The notes under the pieces: model-generated
The model's input: the letters and a program-made list of their open reading frames with translations, nothing else
Told to the model about the DNA's origin: nothing
The model's database searches: none
Source of the DNA: Afipia sp. OHSU_II-C1
Lineage (GTDB): Bacteria; Pseudomonadota; Alphaproteobacteria; Rhizobiales; Xanthobacteraceae
Assembly: GCF_000497575.1 (NCBI RefSeq)
Contig: NZ_APJI01000006.1
Location: 456,001 to 520,000 of the forward strand
Direction: 5' to 3'
DNA length: 64,000 nt
In this document: positions 63,662 through 64,000 of the stretch, piece by piece
Numbering within the stretch: the stretch's first letter is position 1
How the letters are laid out: the number at the start of each line of letters is the position of its first letter
Made by a program: the position numbers and the translations under genes

Positions 63662-64000
63662 ATGAACATGCAGGCGCTGGCACTGGCTTTCCTCTCCGCC
63701 GTCACGGTGGGCGGACTCGCCTGGGTTTTCATCTATCCGCTACTCTCCGGCGAGAAGCAGACCGAGAAGCGCGTTCAGTCCTTTGCGCGTACCGAACCTG
63801 CATTGCGTATCGACGACCGCTCGCGGACGCGCCGCGTCCAGGTCGAAGACACGCTGAAAGAGCTTGAACAGAAGCTGGCCGAGTCCAAGAAGGTTTCGAT
63901 CGAGACCCGCATCGCCCAGGCGGGCATGAACTGGACCAAGCAGCAATTCATGATCGGCTCCGGAATTCTCGGCGCGATCGCGCTGATCGGCTCCTATATG
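63662..64000 (+). CDS. tadB: Flp pilus platform protein TadB/CpaG (5' part only)
   Basis: The open frame from ATG 63662 to the window edge gives 113 residues: a membrane helix (LALAFLSAVTVGGLAWVFIY), a charged cytoplasmic stretch with ELEQKLAESKKVSIETRIAQ, and the start of a second hydrophobic segment. That layout matches the N-terminus of TadB, the T2SF-type inner-membrane platform of the Tad pilus, and its position after cpaF agrees. GGGAG lies 6 bp upstream. Confidence 0.88.
   Translation, partial: MNMQALALAFLSAVTVGGLAWVFIYPLLSGEKQTEKRVQSFARTEPALRIDDRSRTRRVQVEDTLKELEQKLAESKKVSIETRIAQAGMNWTKQQFMIGSGILGAIALIGSYM

Overview
This 64 kb window is chromosomal DNA from an alphaproteobacterium, most likely of the Bradyrhizobiaceae/Nitrobacteraceae (Bradyrhizobium, Afipia, Rhodopseudomonas or a relative). 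The reasons are the GC-rich coding bias, the PhyR-NepR-EcfG stress locus, a urtABCDE-ureDABC...EFG nitrogen cluster, a cysG-DUF2849-cysI-DUF934-cysH operon, a Cpa/Tad pilus locus, and dispersed palindromes of a kind common in that group. The genus cannot be fixed from the sequence alone. No prophage, transposase, CRISPR array, rRNA or tRNA gene was seen.

Layout. 0-11 kb: mixed housekeeping genes: a truncated TetR regulator, an NdvA-like ABC exporter, a D,D-carboxypeptidase, a long-chain acyl-CoA ligase, a DUF924 protein, a polysaccharide flippase, 3-hydroxybutyrate dehydrogenase with a patatin-like hydrolase, and a CAP-domain lipoprotein. 11-26 kb: assimilatory sulfate metabolism. On the minus strand are cysG-DUF2849-cysI-DUF934-cysH and then sbp-cysT-cysW-cysA. 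Divergently are cysD-cysNC plus a second sbp-cysT-cysW set that has no ATPase of its own. Two copies of an AT-rich palindrome 43 bp apart sit in the divergent promoter region. 26-30 kb: malate synthase G and a chemoreceptor.

30-39.5 kb: a general stress response island. The core regulators phyR, nepR and ecfG and an HWE-type sensor kinase are surrounded by small stress proteins (CsbD, DUF3309, DUF883, tiny membrane proteins), an L,D-transpeptidase and an AI-2E family protein. Ten transcription starts in this stretch can be assigned an EcfG-type promoter (GGAAC, 16-17 bp, CGTT or a one-base variant). One of them precedes no gene but an ~80-nt element at about 35284-35365, with a 5' hairpin carrying a C-rich loop and a strong intrinsic terminator. 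This is the layout of the alphaproteobacterial stress sRNA GsrN, and it is the most interesting object in the window.

39.5-51 kb: one long minus-strand nitrogen unit, urtABCDE-ureDABC-two small monooxygenase-fold genes-ureEFG, headed by a sigma-54 type promoter; it imports urea and hydrolyses it to ammonia. 51.6-54 kb: a probable cold-adaptation/translation cluster (DEAD-box RNA helicase, an IF-1 with an extended tail, a CspA-type protein). 54-64 kb: the Flp/Tad pilus locus. A minus-strand operon of two TadE-like pseudopilins and a secretin-N-like protein faces two near-identical Flp pilin genes, followed by cpaA, cpaB, cpaC, cpaD, cpaE, cpaF and the start of tadB, which runs off the window.

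Start codons were adjusted wherever a Shine-Dalgarno sequence, a signal peptide or family length favoured an internal start. Family names come from recognising protein motifs by eye; no database search was run.
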